Of a stretch of DNA of 14,561 nucleotides, positions 11,486 to 14,561 are shown piece by piece; position 1 is the stretch's first letter; every line of letters begins with the position of its first letter. Both the position numbers and the translations under genes were made by a program. The stretch is taken from contig JABDEQ010000055.1 of assembly GCA_013286985.1 (NCBI GenBank), positions 1,708 to 16,268 of the forward strand. The letters are read 5' to 3'. This DNA comes from Bacteroidota bacterium (GTDB lineage: Bacteria > Bacteroidota > Bacteroidia > Sphingobacteriales > Sphingobacteriaceae). Below the pieces are notes generated by a model that was not told the origin of the DNA, searched no databases, and saw nothing but the letters and a program-made list of their open reading frames with translations.

Positions 11486-13930
11486 TTACAATATTTTTTT
11501 GTCTTTATTCCGGCCTATTTTCACTTTCCCGGTGCCATCGTCCTTTGCACGGAGGTGTACTACTATGCCTTTATTCCGTTTTTTGGCACGCTCCGCAGCA
11601 TCTGTAATGGTTGAGTCCTTACCTGGGTCTCTCAGTGGCACATCAATGGCAATATCTGTTCCGTTGCTAAGGCCGTAAACACCCGCTACGTCGGCATTTA
11701 TCAAACTGGATGTAATCTGGAATGGGTGGATGGTTATCATCCGGTTATGGATGTCGAAATGAGCATCAAGCAATGGTATGGATATATAGTGCAGGTTACG
11801 GAAAGGGAATGCAAACTTACCTATGCTTATCAGCGGCTGATAATTTATCAGTACACCATTCTGTAAATTAACATCCATAGTACCATCAACAGATCCCTTA
11901 ACCAATGCTCCCCCATTATTTACCAGGCCGCTGATATTTACCTTTGCCGATAAGTAACCCTTTAAATTTTTATCAGTCAGATCTTGTAAGCCGAAATTAT
12001 CAAAGGCATAAAAAAACTCGCTTACATCAACTTTTGAAATAGTGGTATTTATTGTAAAACGATTCTGCACATTGCCCTGAACTAAGGCCGCGTTTATTTT
12101 TAACGAGCCGCCGGCATGTTTAAGGCTCACATTGTTTAATTGAAGTCCATCTTTTGAAAGCTGCAGATCAGCAGTGGCATCGGTTGCTAAAAACTTAAAG
12201 TAATGCACATTGGCCGCCCTGATATGCATGGTGGCTTTTGCCTTATTTAAAACTACGCTTAACTGTTTAACAACATTGCCACTGTTGGCTGGGTTTATTT
12301 GTTTAGCTTCTGTTGGAACTATTGGAGCAGCGTGCTTGCTTTTCAAAAAGCCGAGGAACTCTCCCAAATAAAGTTGCGGACTGCTAATTTGCCAGTTTAC
12401 CAGTATCTTTTCGGGCGCGCTGTAATACAAATTCAGGAAATTGTCTATACGACCCTGCATTAATACAACACTTTTACCGCTTTGGAGGCGGATATTATTT
12501 AATACCAGATTATTATTAGTAAAGTTAAGCGACAAGGAGGTATTTCTGAAAGTAAGGTTACGGGGAATAAAGACTATGTCCGAATTTTTTAAATTGATAT
12601 CACCGGCAAATGTGGGCTTGTTTATTCTGTAATTAACAATATCGGCATTAAAGCGGAGAGCCATTTCGGCCGTTCCGTTATTAAATTTTGCTGTACCTGC
12701 CAGTAAACAGTTGAGATCCGGAGCCGGGAAATCGGCCCTGAAATCACCTGCCGCTACGGGTTTGATAAGGTTGATAATACTGCCCGTATCAATTTTAAAT
12801 GGCACATGGTTATAAGTGCCTGTTAAGTGCGCCACGCGAATGATAGAATTTGCGTCGCCATTTTCCTTTCCTTTAACATAGGTGTTATTGAAAACCCCTT
12901 TAAAGCTGCAATCGGTAATCACACTACCCGGAATGGTTAATTTGTTGTGGTTCACATCTGCCGTGATGTACAGGTACGGGTCGCCGCCGCCACTAAAGCT
13001 GCCTGCTATTTTAGCATCAACACCAATAGGATTATCCATATTGAACATATTGAGTTTTAGCGAAATATTGGGCGTAACCAGTTGCGAGGCATGTGACCAT
13101 AATAATTGAGGGGCGGTGATATGAAAAAGAAAGCTTGCCGGTTTTTTACCCAAAGCAAAACGCGCAATTATGCCAAAATCATCCCCGCCTATGGTAAAAT
13201 TGCTGGATGTTACATTGATATCGCCTGTTTTTTGATTGTATCCCGCACTTAGGTCGCCTTTAAGCACTTTATCTTTTATAAAACTGCCATGGGTAGTACT
13301 AAATGCCATGCTTTTGGCCAGTAAATCCAGGTGCAGTTGGGCATTCCACCCACTATCAGGGTAGTCCATTTTTGCTTTCAGCTCGCTTACAGCAAAACTG
13401 AATAGTTTTTTTGCCCTGCGATCATCAATAGTAAAGTTTACATTTTTGAGGCTGAACTTACCTAATTGGATAGACGAGCTGCCCCCGCTCTTATTATCCT
13501 TTTTTGGACCGCCTTTTTTAAATACCGAAGTATTGCTATAGCCGGTACTATCGGTAAAAAGATCAACGCTGGCATCATTAATATCGATGTGATTAATGCT
13601 GATAGCGCCCTTTATAAGCGCAGTTGCATTAACGGCTACATCAAAGTTTTTGGCATCAAGTAATGTGTGGTGGTGCCGTGCCCACTCTTTGTCTTTTAAC
13701 GAAACGTTTTTTAAGGTGAGCGACAGATCGGGAAAGCTGGTAAAAAACGAGGTCTCAATACCGCCAACTACTAGTTTACCATTCAAATTCTTGTTAAGCT
13801 CTGCCATAACCCGGGCAAGTACCTTTTCTTTATGACTGGAGACATATACAGATAAGCCCACTAATATCAGGATAATCAGCAGCAACAAACCTCCAATAAC
13901 TTTTAGTAATGTTTTTAACCAGGCAGGCAT
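11486..13930 (-). CDS. AsmA family protein
   Basis: 814 residues. One N-terminal membrane anchor (about 6-31, after basic MPAWLKTLLK) is followed by a large periplasmic region of repeated beta strands. The opening GKLVVGGIETSFFTSFPDLSLTLKNVSLKD (51-80) is the AsmA N-terminal pattern, and the C-terminal part (LKGYLSAKVNISGLVNNGGALVKGSVDGTMDVNLQNGVLINYQPL, about 660-705) is the AsmA-like C-terminal region. Family members belong to the AsmA/TamB/YhdP group of bridge-like proteins that span the periplasm and are linked to lipid transport and outer-membrane upkeep. A short low-complexity linker rich in Gly, Lys and Ser lies at about 137-152. The ATG at 13930 is supported by the anchor; a -7-like TAACTTTA sits at 13949-13956. 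The length is ordinary for Bacteroidota members. Confidence 0.92.
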   Translation of the reverse strand: MPAWLKTLLKVIGGLLLLIILILVGLSVYVSSHKEKVLARVMAELNKNLNGKLVVGGIETSFFTSFPDLSLTLKNVSLKDKEWARHHHTLLDAKNFDVAVNATALIKGAISINHIDINDASVDLFTDSTGYSNTSVFKKGGPKKDNKSGGSSSIQLGKFSLKNVNFTIDDRRAKKLFSFAVSELKAKMDYPDSGWNAQLHLDLLAKSMAFSTTHGSFIKDKVLKGDLSAGYNQKTGDINVTSSNFTIGGDDFGIIARFALGKKPASFLFHITAPQLLWSHASQLVTPNISLKLNMFNMDNPIGVDAKIAGSFSGGGDPYLYITADVNHNKLTIPGSVITDCSFKGVFNNTYVKGKENGDANSIIRVAHLTGTYNHVPFKIDTGSIINLIKPVAAGDFRADFPAPDLNCLLAGTAKFNNGTAEMALRFNADIVNYRINKPTFAGDINLKNSDIVFIPRNLTFRNTSLSLNFTNNNLVLNNIRLQSGKSVVLMQGRIDNFLNLYYSAPEKILVNWQISSPQLYLGEFLGFLKSKHAAPIVPTEAKQINPANSGNVVKQLSVVLNKAKATMHIRAANVHYFKFLATDATADLQLSKDGLQLNNVSLKHAGGSLKINAALVQGNVQNRFTINTTISKVDVSEFFYAFDNFGLQDLTDKNLKGYLSAKVNISGLVNNGGALVKGSVDGTMDVNLQNGVLINYQPLISIGKFAFPFRNLHYISIPLLDAHFDIHNRMITIHPFQITSSLINADVAGVYGLSNGTDIAIDVPLRDPGKDSTITDAAERAKKRNKGIVVHLRAKDDGTGKVKIGRNKDKKIL

Positions 13931-14268
13931 ATATTGAATATTATGTATTAAAGTTAATTATCAATATTCTTAAATTATAGTTGATGATGTTAGCGTAACT
14001 TTCTTAAGGCACTAATGTTTGAATTATTGCTATTAAAATACTGATAATCAGTAAAAATATTAATTTATGGGAGGGGGATAATCGTAAACTTGACGTTCGC
14101 AAAATAAATTTACGTTCAATAAGCAGCAAAAAAGATGACCATGGTTGAGTTCATGCGTTTCAAATTAAAAACTGCAACCATATTCCCAAAGCCGAAGTAA
14201 ACGCCCCTCTATCCGCTGGTGCAAGTTAGGTATGCCTGTATATCGACCGGACAAAAATAAAAAAGGGT
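13931..14268. other. gene-free stretch upstream of the AsmA gene
   Basis: AT-rich near the AsmA start, with the -7-like box TAACTTTA on the minus strand (13949-13956) and several AATATT words. From about 14070 the sequence is unremarkable; none of the repeat families of the first half appears, and no coding signal is visible on either strand. Confidence 0.4.
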
Positions 14269-14561
14269 TCAATTTCCAGCCCTGTGTTGTTCTTCTTCGG
14301 AGCCCGACCTATTTTGTGTTTTGCTCAGTTTACCGTTGCCGAACCTGTAGTTGAAGGTTACCATAACAGCTCTTGAATAAATATACAAATAACCATATTG
14401 ATTGAGATTGAGGTAATGATCGGTGGCGCTCCTGCTCTCGGTGTTTAGTACATTATTTGCATTAATGGTGATCGAACCCTGGTCATTAAATAGCTTTTGT
14501 TTAAGTGCAAAACTTAACGTGGAATAAGCGCCAAATACAGAACCGACGAACTGGCGTTTGG
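14269..14561 (-). CDS. outer-membrane beta-barrel protein (TonB-dependent receptor-like), C-terminal fragment
   Basis: An open frame of 96 codons running in from beyond the window's end, with its TGA at 14269-14271. The readable protein includes QKLFNDQGSITINANNVLNT, ending a barrel strand with the conserved NVLNT turn, then YLYIYSRAVMVTFNYRFGNGK, the last strand ending YRFG, and a charged tail SKTQNRSGSEEEQHRAGN. That last strand plus the short Glu/Arg-rich tail is typical of the large outer_membrane_beta_barrel receptors of Sphingobacteriaceae, which carry an N-terminal carboxypeptidase-regulatory-like domain and a plug. Those parts lie outside the window, so the ligand is unknown. Codon use and strand agree with the neighbours. 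Confidence 0.82.
   Translation of the reverse strand, partial: KRQFVGSVFGAYSTLSFALKQKLFNDQGSITINANNVLNTESRSATDHYLNLNQYGYLYIYSRAVMVTFNYRFGNGKLSKTQNRSGSEEEQHRAGN

Overview
The window looks like a chromosomal segment from a member of the Bacteroidota, most likely the Sphingobacteriaceae (Mucilaginibacter/Pedobacter type). The signs are: Bacteroidota-style -7 boxes (TAnnTTTG) instead of TATAAT; A-rich leaders with weak or absent Shine-Dalgarno sequences; and gene types common in that group (DltE-like SDR, DoxX, short Crp/Fnr regulators, AraC-VOC-DUF1569 cluster, AsmA, outer-membrane beta-barrel receptor). No gene names a species, so this is inference.

Layout. 49-822 (+) is a short-chain dehydrogenase, followed by a 560-base gene-free stretch packed with repeats. 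1386-1883 (+) is a small membrane protein and 2002-2634 (+) a secreted thioredoxin-fold protein with a CPPC site. 2767-3840 (-) is a lone Mrr-like PD-(D/E)xK nuclease, a possible defence gene. 4166-5506 (-) is a six-helix membrane protein of unknown function, divergent from a 90-residue protein at 5572-5844 (+). 6016-6534 (-) is an unknown soluble protein. A linked block on the minus strand then holds a Crp/Fnr regulator (8322-8903), an S51 peptidase E (7333-8079) and DoxX (6690-7061); the peptidase gene sits between two diverged direct copies of the regulator's 3' end. 9197-9934 (-) is a secreted protein of unknown function. 11384-10037 (-) is an AraC regulator, VOC protein and DUF1569 protein, the last two nearly overlapping. 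11486-13930 (-) is a large AsmA-family protein. The window ends inside the C-terminus of an outer-membrane beta-barrel receptor (14269-14561, -), too short for an ordinary ORF scan.

The most unusual content is between the genes. Two or three families of small palindromic repeats fill almost every gap in the first 6.7 kb. (A) A ~128-base near-perfect long palindrome (3941-4068) has one further full copy, split by a nested insertion, and several half copies. (B) A ~50-base twin-hairpin unit, GTAGAC-N3-GTCTAC, occurs three times, with paired base changes that keep the stems intact. (C) A C/G-rich inverted repeat (1003-1193) appears to have inserted into a copy of family A. None encodes a protein. 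They look like REP/BIME- or MITE-type non-autonomous elements moved by an enzyme encoded elsewhere. Whether they have an RNA or terminator role is open.

No RNA gene, CRISPR array or complete insertion sequence was seen. I did not find a multi-gene system that I can defend as new; the best candidates for a second look are the repeat families, the duplicated regulator fragment with its palindromic sites, and the nuclease.
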